A DNA stretch of 64,000 nucleotides from an uncultured Dyadobacter sp. (GTDB lineage Bacteria > Bacteroidota > Bacteroidia > Cytophagales > Spirosomataceae): assembly GCF_946482605.1 (NCBI RefSeq), contig NZ_CAMLSE010000037.1, positions 1-64,000 on the forward strand, written 5' to 3'. Position 1 is the first letter of the stretch; the number at the start of each line of letters is the position of its first letter. The notes under the pieces were generated by a model that searched no databases, was not told the origin of the DNA, and worked only from the letters and a program-made list of their open reading frames with translations. A program made the translations under genes and the position numbers. Positions 43,848 through 53,150 of the stretch are shown here, one piece after another.

Positions 43848-45269
43848 ATGTTTGGTCTGGAAACCGACATTTTTATCCTCCTCGCTTTTAGTATTCTGGC
43901 GGCCTGTGCATTTGAGTTTGTTAACGGTTTCCATGACACTGCCAACGCGGTTGCAACGGTAATCTATACCAATTCCCTGAAACCGAATGTGGCTGTGATC
44001 TGGTCGGGTTTCATGAACTTCTGCGGCGTTTTCTTCGGAGGTATCGCAGTTGCCATGGGGATTGTGAACCTGCTTCCCGTGGAGCTGCTGATCGATCAGA
44101 ACGTCTATCACAGCGCCGCGATGGTCTTTGCACTACTTTTTAGCGCCATCATCTGGAACCTGGGTACCTGGTACTTCGGTTTGCCGAGTTCCAGTTCCCA
44201 TACGCTCATCGGATCGATCCTCGGCGTAGGTCTTGCATTTACATTAATGCCTGAAAATACCCAGGGAACCGGTGTAAACTGGTCGAAAGCGCAAGAACTG
44301 TTCATGTCGCTCCTGAGCTCACCGATCTTCGGTTTCGCGCTGGCGATCATTATTATGTTTATTCTGAGAAGGTCGTTGTCCAAGCCGCTCCGCGAGATTG
44401 TTTTCAGCGAACCCAAGAAAAACGAAGCGCCGCCGATCTGGATCCGCGCCATTCTGATTGCTACATGTACCTTGGTAAGTTTCTTCCACGGTTCCAACGA
44501 CGGGCAAAAAGGTGTCGGGCTTGTAATGCTGATCCTGATCGGTATCGTTCCTGCACATTTTGCATTGGATAATTCCAAAGACCCCATCGAAATGAAGACT
44601 GATCTCGTGGGTATCGAGCAGGCCGTGAATAGCATCGATTCTACACGCTTGTCGATCTCCGACCGCGGGCATTTGCATACCATCAAAACCGAGCTCACAC
44701 ATTTACAGGCACAGATAAGCCATCCGCTACCGGAGCACCGCCTCCCGAAAGAGGAGCGCATGGAAGCGCGCCGCTCCCTGCTGCTCGTGAGCCGCAATAT
44801 CAAAACGATCCTCGATAATGGTCAGGCCAACCTGAATGCAGCTGACTTCGCATTGCTGAAAAAGCAATCGGGTAGCGAGCATGGTATCAGAAGATATACG
44901 GATTACGCCCCTGACTGGGTCATTCTGATGATTTCACTTTCGCTGGGCCTTGGAACCATGGTAGGTTGGAAGCGTATCGTGGTGACGATCGGTGAAAAGA
45001 TCGGTAAGCAGCATTTGACTTACGCACAAGGTGCTTCGGCTGAACTTGTAGCGGCGAGTACTATCGGGGTGTCGTCTTATCTGGGCCTTCCGGTGAGTAC
45101 CACGCACGTATTATCATCGGGTATCGCGGGTTCGATGGTGGCCAGCAAAGGGGTGAAAAACCTGCAAGGTGGTACGATCCGTAACATCGTGATTGCGTGG
45201 GTGCTGACATTGCCCGTGACCATGTTGTTGTCGGGTACGCTGTACGCTTTTTTCCGTTGGATATTATAG
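43848..45269 (+). CDS. Low-affinity inorganic phosphate transporter, PiT family
   Basis: This is a 473-residue inner-membrane transporter. The duplicated PiT signatures are present as FVNGFHDTANAVATVIYT near residue 25 and FFHGSNDGQKGVGLVM near residue 210. Both keep the G-x-N/H-D core. Further membrane helices include WNLGTWYFGLPSSSSHTLIGS and, near the end, GLPVSTTHVLSSGIAGSMV. A soluble loop at about 245-340 (ALDNSKDPIEMK to KQSGSEHGIRR) is long, as in other Bacteroidetes Pit proteins. It imports phosphate (probably metal-phosphate) by proton symport. It ends at a strong terminator. Confidence 0.94.
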   Translation: MFGLETDIFILLAFSILAACAFEFVNGFHDTANAVATVIYTNSLKPNVAVIWSGFMNFCGVFFGGIAVAMGIVNLLPVELLIDQNVYHSAAMVFALLFSAIIWNLGTWYFGLPSSSSHTLIGSILGVGLAFTLMPENTQGTGVNWSKAQELFMSLLSSPIFGFALAIIIMFILRRSLSKPLREIVFSEPKKNEAPPIWIRAILIATCTLVSFFHGSNDGQKGVGLVMLILIGIVPAHFALDNSKDPIEMKTDLVGIEQAVNSIDSTRLSISDRGHLHTIKTELTHLQAQISHPLPEHRLPKEERMEARRSLLLVSRNIKTILDNGQANLNAADFALLKKQSGSEHGIRRYTDYAPDWVILMISLSLGLGTMVGWKRIVVTIGEKIGKQHLTYAQGASAELVAASTIGVSSYLGLPVSTTHVLSSGIAGSMVASKGVKNLQGGTIRNIVIAWVLTLPVTMLLSGTLYAFFRWIL

Positions 45270-45292
45270 GACAATCATTAATACAAGCATCA

Positions 45293-45329
45293 GAAAGCCG
45301 CCGGGACCGTTCCCGGCGGCTTTCGTTTT
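45293..45329 (+). terminator. Rho-independent terminator after the phosphate transporter
   Basis: GAAAGCCGCCGGGA (45293-45306) pairs perfectly with TCCCGGCGGCTTTC (45311-45324) around CCGT, and is followed by GTTTT. The GCCGCCGG core is shared with the terminator at 26487-26520. Confidence 0.9.
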
Positions 45330-45349
45330 AATGCCGCGGGCGCACTTTC

Positions 45350-45382
45350 TTTGCTTTTCATTGGTTTAATATCGTAAATTCG
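45350..45382 (+). promoter_or_regulatory. Probable promoter of nadAB
   Basis: TTTG (45350-45353), a 21-bp spacer and TAAATTCG (45375-45382) match the -33/-7 consensus with one mismatch. It lies about 43 bp upstream of nadA. Confidence 0.4.
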
Positions 45383-45424
45383 GCATGGATTTTAATATTA
45401 AATAAAAGCCAATTATTCACCATA

Positions 45425-46420
45425 ATGACTACAATTGAAGCGCAGGTTAACCGCTACGGTTATGTGACGGAGGCGATCGCGGAAGATATCGATCTGGTTG
45501 CGGAGATCAACCGCCTCAAAAAAGAAAAGAATGCGGTCATTCTCGCGCATTACTACGTGGACGCGGAAATCCAGGACCTGGCCGATTACATTGGTGACAG
45601 CCTCGGACTTTCACAGCAGGCAGCCGCCACCGATGCCGACATGATCGTTTTTTGCGGCGTGCACTTCATGGGCGAAACGGCCAAGATCCTCAGTCCCCAT
45701 AAAAAAGTGGTAATCCCGGATCTGAATGCAGGTTGCTCGCTGGCCGATTCAGCGCCGGCCGACAAGTTCGCCGCATTCAAAGCGCAATATCCGGATCATA
45801 TCGTGATCAGTTACATCAACTGCTCTGCGGAGATCAAGGCACTGACGGATATCGTTTGTACCTCTTCCAATGCATTGCAGATCGTAGAAAGCCTGCCGAA
45901 AGATCAGAAGATCATTTTCGCGCCGGACGCGAACCTGGGCAGGTATGTAGCACACAAAACCGGTCGTGATATGGTGCTTTGGGATGGAGCCTGCATCGTG
46001 CATATCGATATTTCGAGGGAAAAACTGGCGCAGCTTCGCGAGGAGAACCCCGACGCGCTGCTGATCGCTCACCCGGAATGCAAGGAAGATATTTTGAAGC
46101 AGGCGGATTATGTGAGCTCCACCACGGGTCTTTTGAAATTTGTAAAAGACTCGCCCCACGAGAAGTTCATCGTTGCAACCGAGGCCGGTATTTTGCATAA
46201 AATGAAACAGTCGGTGCCCGATAAAAAGCTGATCCCGGCTCCCGGCTCCGATAACAATACCTGTGCTTGTTCCGAATGCCCGTATATGAAAATGAACACC
46301 CTCGAAAAGGTCTACAATGCGCTCCTTCACGAGCAGCCGGAGATCTTTGTGCCCGAGGACATCCGCCTGAAAGCTTATGATTCCGTGGCGCGTATGCTGG
46401 AACTGAGCAAAGGCATCTGA
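45425..46420 (+). CDS. nadA: Quinolinate synthase
   Basis: This is a 331-residue [4Fe-4S] enzyme that condenses iminoaspartate with dihydroxyacetone phosphate to make quinolinate for [33 protein letters not shown] opens the fold. The cluster cysteines lie in [14 protein letters not shown], in the segment between [13 protein letters not shown] and [11 protein letters not shown], and in the C-terminal [19 protein letters not shown]. The start follows a near-consensus promoter. nadB begins 28 bp after the stop, so the two form the nadAB operon. nadC is not in the window. Confidence 0.96.
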   Translation: MTTIEAQVNRYGYVTEAIAEDIDLVAEINRLKKEKNAVILAHYYVDAEIQDLADYIGDSLGLSQQAAATDADMIVFCGVHFMGETAKILSPHKKVVIPDLNAGCSLADSAPADKFAAFKAQYPDHIVISYINCSAEIKALTDIVCTSSNALQIVESLPKDQKIIFAPDANLGRYVAHKTGRDMVLWDGACIVHIDISREKLAQLREENPDALLIAHPECKEDILKQADYVSSTTGLLKFVKDSPHEKFIVATEAGILHKMKQSVPDKKLIPAPGSDNNTCACSECPYMKMNTLEKVYNALLHEQPEIFVPEDIRLKAYDSVARMLELSKGI

Positions 46421-46448
46421 CACCCGATTTAACCCTATTCCTGAAATT

Positions 46449-48032
46449 ATGCCCCAGTTTGATTTTCTGATTATCGGTTCGGGAATTGCCGGACTAAGCT
46501 ACGCAGCTAAATTAGCCCGCCATTTCGACGAATTGAATAAGGAAATTTCCATTGCCGTGATCACCAAGGTCCAGGCCGATGAAACGAACACCAAATACGC
46601 CCAGGGAGGCATTGCGGTCGTTTGGGCGGAGTCCGATTCGTTTGAAAAGCATATTCAGGATACGATGGATGCGGGGGATGAGGTCAATAAAAGGAACATC
46701 GTCGAGATCGTCGTCAGGGAAGCGCCCGAACGCATTCAGGAGCTGATCGACTACGGGACACGCTTTGACAGGGAAAAAGGAGGGGAGTATGACCTGGCCA
46801 AGGAAGGCGGGCACTCCGATCACCGTATTTTACATTTCAAGGACATTACCGGTGCGGAAATCGAGCGGGCATTGCTGGAAGAGGTGAACCGCCACAAAAG
46901 CATACAGATTTTTACGCATTACTACGCCGTAGAGCTGATCACGCAGCACCATCTGGGAGAAACCGTTTACCGTTACCAGGAGGATATCAAATGCTTCGGA
47001 GCGTACGTACTGAACCGCCAGACGGGAGAGGTGGAAAAGTTTTTAGCTAAAACCACTTTGCTGGCTACGGGCGGAATCGGGAACATTTACCAAAGCACCA
47101 CCAACCCGACGATCGCGACCGGTGATGGGATTGCAATGGCCTATCGTGCCAAGGGTATTTGTGACAATATGGAATTCATCCAGTTCCATCCTACCAGTTT
47201 TTACCAGCCGGGTCAAAAGCCCTCTTTCCTCATTTCGGAGGCCGTGAGAGGTTTTGGAGGAATATTGAAACGGGCCGATGGCAGCACGTTCATGGAAAAC
47301 TATGACAGCCGCCTTTCCCTGGCCCCGCGTGACATCGTTGCGCGGGCGATTGACTCCGAGATGAAGAAAAACGGGGTCGACCACGTGTACCTGGATGTGA
47401 GGCATTGTGATTACGAGAAGTTTCTCGAGCATTTTCCGAATATTACCGAGTACTGCCTGCAACAAGGGGTGGATGTGCGCAGGGATATGATCCCCGTCGT
47501 GCCGGCTCAGCATTACATGTGCGGGGGCGTGCGGGTGAATGAGTGGGGGAAAACGAATATCGGTTTCCTGTATGCTGTGGGAGAATGTGCATGCACAGGC
47601 TTGCACGGATCTAATCGATTAGCTTCCAATTCATTGCTGGAAGCAGTGGTTTTTGGACACCGGGCATACGAAAGCACTGTGGCCGGATTTGAAAGCGCGG
47701 TTGTTCCCGGCAACATTCCCGAATGGGACGATTCGGGCACCACGCATCCGGAGGAGCAGGTACTCGTCACGGAAATGACCCGCGAGCTCAACAGCATCAT
47801 GTCGAACTATGTTGGTATCGTACGTACCGACCGCCGTATGAAACGTGCTTACGACCGCCTGGAACTGCTGCATCAGGAGCACGAAGACCTTTACCGGGAA
47901 TCGAAAGTGTCGGTGGCGATATGTGAACTCCGGAACATGATTTCGGTGTCTTACCTGATCATTAAGATGGCAATGGCCCGACGTGAGAACATCGGGCTGC
48001 ATTACAATGCGGATCATGTGCAGGCTAAATAA
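46449..48032 (+). CDS. nadB: L-aspartate oxidase
   Basis: This is a 527-residue FAD flavoprotein that oxidises L-aspartate to iminoaspartate and hands it to quinolinate synthase. The FAD-binding motif is FLIIGSGIAGLSYA at the N-terminus. YAQGGIAVVW, the EGGHSDHRILHFKDITG active-site loop, FIQFHPTSFY, and MCGGVRVNEWGKTNIGFLYAVGECACTGLHGSNRLASNSLLEAVVFG are succinate-dehydrogenase/aspartate-oxidase family signatures. The C-terminal helical domain (LNSIMSNYVGIVRTDRRMKRAYDRLE) is complete. It is co-transcribed with nadA and its stop abuts that of the convergent haloperoxidase gene. Confidence 0.96.
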   Translation: MPQFDFLIIGSGIAGLSYAAKLARHFDELNKEISIAVITKVQADETNTKYAQGGIAVVWAESDSFEKHIQDTMDAGDEVNKRNIVEIVVREAPERIQELIDYGTRFDREKGGEYDLAKEGGHSDHRILHFKDITGAEIERALLEEVNRHKSIQIFTHYYAVELITQHHLGETVYRYQEDIKCFGAYVLNRQTGEVEKFLAKTTLLATGGIGNIYQSTTNPTIATGDGIAMAYRAKGICDNMEFIQFHPTSFYQPGQKPSFLISEAVRGFGGILKRADGSTFMENYDSRLSLAPRDIVARAIDSEMKKNGVDHVYLDVRHCDYEKFLEHFPNITEYCLQQGVDVRRDMIPVVPAQHYMCGGVRVNEWGKTNIGFLYAVGECACTGLHGSNRLASNSLLEAVVFGHRAYESTVAGFESAVVPGNIPEWDDSGTTHPEEQVLVTEMTRELNSIMSNYVGIVRTDRRMKRAYDRLELLHQEHEDLYRESKVSVAICELRNMISVSYLIIKMAMARRENIGLHYNADHVQAK

Positions 48033-49382
48033 CTAGTTTTGGGCCAATGCGTTGCGGTCCTTGCGCGTAACGGCCCTTTTCCAGATATTTTCTCCGATCT
48101 TCAGGCCCAGATGTGTCCCTTCCTCAACGCCGTCGCGGTAATGGATTCCACCGTAGACGCGGCTGATTGAGGCATCCCAGTAAGCTTCTTCGAATGATTT
48201 GAAGGATTTCACGCCATGACCGTATTTTTTCTCGGTGGTATCCGTGAATGCCACATTCTTACCAATTAAATGGGTCAGAACAGCACCGCAGGCTGCCGAA
48301 ATGGAACTGTGGCCGCTCACGTACTCGGGGAATGCCGGCGTTTCCAGGAAAGGGCGCCAGTTGGGGTCCCAGTTGTTGTTGATCACTGTTTCCGGTCTGA
48401 TGCGAACTGTCCTGTATTTCTCGTCCCAGCACGCAATGAATGCATCGTAGATCGAAAGTGCTCCGAGCGTGTAAGCTTCGGTAGCCTGCATCAGGTTGAG
48501 CTTTTTGTCGGTGGTTACTGTACGGATAATGGCTAGCCAATGGCCGGCAGGAGTCATTTTCTTATTGGCAAACATGGCATGGCCGACGACGTTGGTCACA
48601 AATGCATTGTCATCCCAGAAGTAAGCGGTTGCTTTCTGATCTTCGGTAAGCCCCTTACCTACATTATATACTTCCATCGCCAGTTCCATGAATTTACTGT
48701 TTTTAGCGAGGTCATATTGTGCCGGCGGGGGGCAGCGGAATTGGGTCACGGAATCCAGCGCGAATGTTCTGACAGTATTCCACATAGGCTCGCAGGCATC
48801 CGCGTAGGCGGGAGGAGTAGGAACCCAGGTCCCGGGTTTATTGGTCACCGTATAACGATAACCGCGAATCTCCTTGTAATGATCTTTGGACGCATATGCC
48901 ATGATATGCTTCGCCACTGTGTCGCCGTATGCGATGGAGCGTTCATATACGTCCTCAGGAATACCCATATCCTGGTATTTTTTGAAAAGCTTCTTTTCGT
49001 AGTCATCCCACATATTCCCTGAAAAAGTGAGGGTCCTGCCGACAACGGTAAACGCCTTGATACTGGCCAGTGGGAAACAGTAAGCCAGCGAGCTGTCAGG
49101 TTTGGGTGGTATATTGAATTTAACCAGTTGATTTCCAAGCGTCTGGTATTCCGGATAGCCGGGAGTAAGTGCCTCGTACGCGGCCAGGAACGAATAACCG
49201 TATATGCGGCTGGCAACGGGCGGCTTAAAGATATCGTGGATAATCACATCGGTCAGATGCGTGGCCGTTTCATGAAACAGTGCCGGGTCCGAAGCCTTTG
49301 CATTGTATTCTTCGAACGACGCCTCTTTTTTACAGCCATATAAAAGCGGAATGAATAGCAGGGAGAGTATACGGAACTTCAT
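48033..49382 (-). CDS. Vanadium-dependent haloperoxidase-like (PAP2) lipoprotein, copy 1
   Basis: This is a 449-residue lipoprotein. ATG 49382 was chosen because it gives the lipobox LYGC (Cys17). The C-terminal half carries the three-part vanadate/phosphate-binding signature of the haloperoxidase/PAP2 superfamily. These parts are DEKYRTVRIRPET (K-x6-R-P), PEYVSGHSSISA, and SRVYGGIHYRDGVEEG (S-R-x5-H). KPGTWVPTPPAYADACEP is typical of the bacterial branch. These enzymes either use vanadate and peroxide to oxidise halides or act as acid phosphatases, and sequence alone does not decide which. A homologue with the same motifs lies at 58487-59818. It is divergent from the third SusC. Confidence 0.82.
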   Translation of the reverse strand: MKFRILSLLFIPLLYGCKKEASFEEYNAKASDPALFHETATHLTDVIIHDIFKPPVASRIYGYSFLAAYEALTPGYPEYQTLGNQLVKFNIPPKPDSSLAYCFPLASIKAFTVVGRTLTFSGNMWDDYEKKLFKKYQDMGIPEDVYERSIAYGDTVAKHIMAYASKDHYKEIRGYRYTVTNKPGTWVPTPPAYADACEPMWNTVRTFALDSVTQFRCPPPAQYDLAKNSKFMELAMEVYNVGKGLTEDQKATAYFWDDNAFVTNVVGHAMFANKKMTPAGHWLAIIRTVTTDKKLNLMQATEAYTLGALSIYDAFIACWDEKYRTVRIRPETVINNNWDPNWRPFLETPAFPEYVSGHSSISAACGAVLTHLIGKNVAFTDTTEKKYGHGVKSFKSFEEAYWDASISRVYGGIHYRDGVEEGTHLGLKIGENIWKRAVTRKDRNALAQN

Positions 49383-49877
49383 TCGGGTATCGTAGAAATT
49401 GTAACTGATATGGTCAGCGAAGATAGCAAGAATTGGGAATTCAATGATAATTCTGTACAAAAGAATGATTTATTGTAACTTATATATAACTAATTCTAAA
49501 AATTGTTGGTTAGATACCTTTATTTATTGTTATTTTTTAAGAATGCATATTCTTTAACCGGGAAATCTTTTTTTTGTAAAAAAATTAATATCTTTTTGTA
49601 CAATCAAGCGAGAGTATTACCGCAATAGCACATATCCTACAAACTAATGTAGTATATGCATTTAATTGTGTGTGATATACACAGTTTGAATCCTAAGCTC
49701 TGTTCGATGAAAGTACTCACCTAACTGTATCCCTGCTGATGTTAAAATTCTCCTAGCTACAATTTCTTATCCGCCAGCATAGATTTTTCGAAACAAAAAT
49801 CGAGTCTGACTCTACGTTCCGTGCTTATACGGTTAAGCAAACATTCTTACTACAACTTTTAATCTAACTATTAATCT
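49383..49877 (+). promoter_or_regulatory. AT-rich divergent leader between haloperoxidase 1 and the third SusC
   Basis: This 495-bp interval holds no credible gene. Its first ~220 bp are strikingly A/T-rich with several T-runs, including TCTTTTTG at 49591-49598, one base off the -7 consensus. The second half would be a 5' leader of about 270 bases for susC. No clear terminator, riboswitch or operator was recognised. Confidence 0.4.
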
Positions 49878-52800
49878 ATGAGATTTTCTACTGGATGGAC
49901 GCCTCGTGCTGTATCACGAAGTGTTTTTTCTCTTTGTCTAGCCCTGGTGACGGTCTTGGGAGCTTTTGCCCAGAACAGCATCAAGGGTAAGATCAAAGAT
50001 GAGCAAGGACAACCGTTACCCGGGGTAAGCGTTGTCGTGAAGGGAACAACCTCAGGTACAGTCACCGATAACGAAGGGCTTTATACGGTAACCGCTGAAA
50101 AAAGCGGCACACTGGTTTTCTCTTTTATCGGTTATCTCACACAGGAAATTCCTGTCGGAGGCAAGAGCGTCCTGGATGTAATCCTCATCTCCGACACCAA
50201 AGCACTGGAAGAAGTGGTCGTGGTGGGATATGGAACCGCTAAAAAAGCGACCCTCACAGGATCGGTAACGGCCGTGAAGGGTACTGAACTCCAAAAAGCT
50301 CCTGCTGCCAACTTATCCAATACGCTGGGCGGACGTCTGCCCGGTATTTCTGCCGTACAATCCAGCGGCGAGCCCGGATACGATGGTTCTGCAATCCGTA
50401 TCCGCGGTACCAACTCCCTGGGTAACAGCAATGCGCTGATCGTTGTGGACGGCGTTCCCAACCGTTCGGGTGGTCTCGACCGTATCAACCCTGCCGATAT
50501 CGAAAGTATCTCCGTACTGAAAGATGCAGCTGCGGCGATCTACGGATCACGTGCGGGTAACGGCGTTATCCTGATTACCACCAAACGTGGTAAAATGGGC
50601 AAGCCACAGATTTCATACGATATGAACCTGGGTATTTCGCAGCCGACGCGTACACCGCAAATGTCGAATGCAGCTGAATACGCTACGATCCGTAACGAAT
50701 TGCAAATCTATGACAACCTGCCGGTAGGACAGTGGCAAGGTGCATTGCAAGGTTTCAATACCAATGGTTCTTACACGAGAACTGACAACGGAAACGTACT
50801 GAATGCGGTTTATAAACCTGAGGATATGCAGAAATTCAGAGACCAGTCGTCTCCGTTGCTGTATCCTGACACCGACTGGTATGGATCTGTCCTCCGCAAA
50901 TGGGCGCCTCAGCAACGTCACAACCTGCAATTGACAGGTGGTAGCGAAAACATCAAATACCTCGCTTCAATTGGCCATATCAATCAGGATGGTTACTATG
51001 TGAATTCAGCGACAGGTTACAAGCAATATGATATGCGTATCAATCTCGATACGAAGATCAACAAGTATATCTCGGCGAACCTGGGTGTGACGTTGCGTGA
51101 GGAATTCCGTCACTTCCCGAGTGGTGGTAACGGTGCCGGAGCGATCTTCCGTATGCTGATGCGCGGTAAACCGACTGAAATCGCGATCTGGCCAGACGGA
51201 CGTCCGGGCCCGGATATCGAGAACGGACAAAACCCTGCTGTAATTACTACCAACACAACGGGTTACAATAACGACAAACGCGACTATATCCAAACCAATG
51301 GTGGTCTTGAAATCCAGGTACCAGGCGTACCGGGGTTGAAAGTCAATGCTATGGCTGCGCTCGATAAGCAGCTGCGCCGCGTGAAAAACTTCGAAACGCC
51401 CTGGACGCTTTATTTCTGGGACAAAAAGACTTTCGAAGCAGACGGAACCACGCCGTTCCTGACAGGAACCGTTCGTTCGACTTTCAAAGACCCGCGTTTG
51501 ACAGAAACTTCCGCACAGGAATTGTCGATTCAGCTGACAGGCCAGGTTTCATACGAAAAATCGGTCGATGGGCACAACTTTAATGTAATGGCAGGTATTC
51601 AGCGCGAGAAAGTAGATGCTGACGGTTTCTTCGCATTCCGCCGCTACTACATTTCACCGGTTGTGGACCAGCTTTTTGCCGGTGGTACTGCCGAGCAAAA
51701 CATTGATAACTCAGGTACCAACCGTGGCGATTTGTTTAAACGTGCACGTTTGAGCTACTATGGCCGTGCAGGTTACAACTTCAAAGAGAAATATCTGGCC
51801 GAATTTCTGTGGCGCGTAGATGGTTCGTATGTATTCCCTAAAGAAGGCCGTTTCGGTTTCTTCCCGGGGGTATCGGCCGGATGGCGTGTTTCGGAAGAAG
51901 GTTTCTGGAAAAACAGCATTTCCCGTTACGTAAACAATGTAAAGTTGCGTGCTTCGTGGGGACAAATGGGTGCAGAGCCCTACTTCCTGGGAACAGAAAC
52001 TTTGGCTGAGTACCAATTCCTGTCGACAATGGGCTTCGGAAGCTACATTATCAACGATCAGGTGGCAAGAACTTTGTTGGAAACACGCATTGCTAACCCC
52101 AGCTTTACCTGGGAGGTGGCAAATAACACCAACTTCGGTATCGAAGGTACTTTGCTGAATGACAAACTGTCTTTCGAATTTGACTATTTCGTGAACAACC
52201 GTTCGAAAACACTGATCCCTAAAGCGGGTTCTACGCCTTCATCAGTCGGTATCGATGGCCGTCTTCCGCCCCAGAACCTTGGAAAACTGGTGAACAAAGG
52301 ATGGGAGTTTAAAGTGAGCTACGACGGAAATGCCGGCGATTTTACTTACTCTGTGAGCGTGAATGGTGGTTATGCCAAAAACAAGATTACGTTTTGGGAC
52401 GAAACACCAGGTGCTCCCACCTATCAGCATACGACAGGAATGCCTTATAACTCATTCCTCATGTATAAATTCGACGGTGCTTTCAAGGATCAGGCGGAAA
52501 TCGATGCGAACAAGCTTGATTACAGCCCGATTACAGGTAACCTTCGTCCGGGTGACATGAAGTTCAAGGATATCAATAATGATGGCAAAATCAGTGCGGA
52601 TGACCGTGTTCGTTCCGATAAAACGCAGCGCCCATGGTTTACAGGCGGAGCATCTATCAACCTTGGCTACAAGCAGTTCGACCTCTCTATGTTGTTCCAG
52701 GGAGCAATGGGTGGTTTGCAGCTCGTAGGTCTGACAGAATCTGGTGACATTGGTAACTATCTGAAATACGATTACGACCACCGCTGGACGATTGATAATC

Positions 52801-53138
52801 CAACAAGCGAGTATCCGCGTTTGACTAACCGTAACAACAGGTACTATACAAATGTCGGCACTGGTAACGGTTTCACCGGCGGTAGCGGTGGTGGTATTAA
52901 CGACTACTTCCTGAAAAGCAACAACTACCTGCGTTTGAAAAACGTCGAAATCGGGTATAACCTGCCATCGGAAATCGGTTCGAAAATCGGTTTAAGCAGT
53001 TTCCGGGTTTACGTGAACGGTTTGAACTTCATCACTTTCGACAAGATCAAAGTGTGGGATCCGGAAGCGACTACTACGAGCGGTCAATACTATCCGCAAG
53101 CAAGAGTTCTCAGCGCAGGCGTACGTGTAGCATTTTAA
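49878..53138 (+). CDS. SusC/RagA TonB-dependent outer-membrane transporter without STN (third)
   Basis: This is a 1,086-residue transporter with a signal peptide to about residue 32 (GAFAQ). The carboxypeptidase-regulatory-like domain follows at once (IKGKIKDEQGQPLPGVSVVVKGTTSG), with no STN domain between. Next come ALEEVVVVGYGTAKKATLTGSV, the plug (IRIRGTNS, LIVVDGVPN) and the barrel, which ends AGVRVAF. Lack of STN agrees with the lack of an ECF/FecR pair here, so the locus must be controlled differently from the other two. SusD begins 13 bp later. The neighbours are a VCBS/ASPIC lipoprotein and two haloperoxidase-like lipoproteins. Confidence 0.92.
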   Translation: MRFSTGWTPRAVSRSVFSLCLALVTVLGAFAQNSIKGKIKDEQGQPLPGVSVVVKGTTSGTVTDNEGLYTVTAEKSGTLVFSFIGYLTQEIPVGGKSVLDVILISDTKALEEVVVVGYGTAKKATLTGSVTAVKGTELQKAPAANLSNTLGGRLPGISAVQSSGEPGYDGSAIRIRGTNSLGNSNALIVVDGVPNRSGGLDRINPADIESISVLKDAAAAIYGSRAGNGVILITTKRGKMGKPQISYDMNLGISQPTRTPQMSNAAEYATIRNELQIYDNLPVGQWQGALQGFNTNGSYTRTDNGNVLNAVYKPEDMQKFRDQSSPLLYPDTDWYGSVLRKWAPQQRHNLQLTGGSENIKYLASIGHINQDGYYVNSATGYKQYDMRINLDTKINKYISANLGVTLREEFRHFPSGGNGAGAIFRMLMRGKPTEIAIWPDGRPGPDIENGQNPAVITTNTTGYNNDKRDYIQTNGGLEIQVPGVPGLKVNAMAALDKQLRRVKNFETPWTLYFWDKKTFEADGTTPFLTGTVRSTFKDPRLTETSAQELSIQLTGQVSYEKSVDGHNFNVMAGIQREKVDADGFFAFRRYYISPVVDQLFAGGTAEQNIDNSGTNRGDLFKRARLSYYGRAGYNFKEKYLAEFLWRVDGSYVFPKEGRFGFFPGVSAGWRVSEEGFWKNSISRYVNNVKLRASWGQMGAEPYFLGTETLAEYQFLSTMGFGSYIINDQVARTLLETRIANPSFTWEVANNTNFGIEGTLLNDKLSFEFDYFVNNRSKTLIPKAGSTPSSVGIDGRLPPQNLGKLVNKGWEFKVSYDGNAGDFTYSVSVNGGYAKNKITFWDETPGAPTYQHTTGMPYNSFLMYKFDGAFKDQAEIDANKLDYSPITGNLRPGDMKFKDINNDGKISADDRVRSDKTQRPWFTGGASINLGYKQFDLSMLFQGAMGGLQLVGLTESGDIGNYLKYDYDHRWTIDNPTSEYPRLTNRNNRYYTNVGTGNGFTGGSGGGINDYFLKSNNYLRLKNVEIGYNLPSEIGSKIGLSSFRVYVNGLNFITFDKIKVWDPEATTTSGQYYPQARVLSAGVRVAF

Positions 53139-53150
53139 CGATTAAGAAAT

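Noticed and set aside
49600..49877. Riboswitch or leader peptide ahead of the third SusC
   Set aside because: The leader is long, but I could not find a conserved aptamer core, strong terminator hairpin or convincing small ORF.
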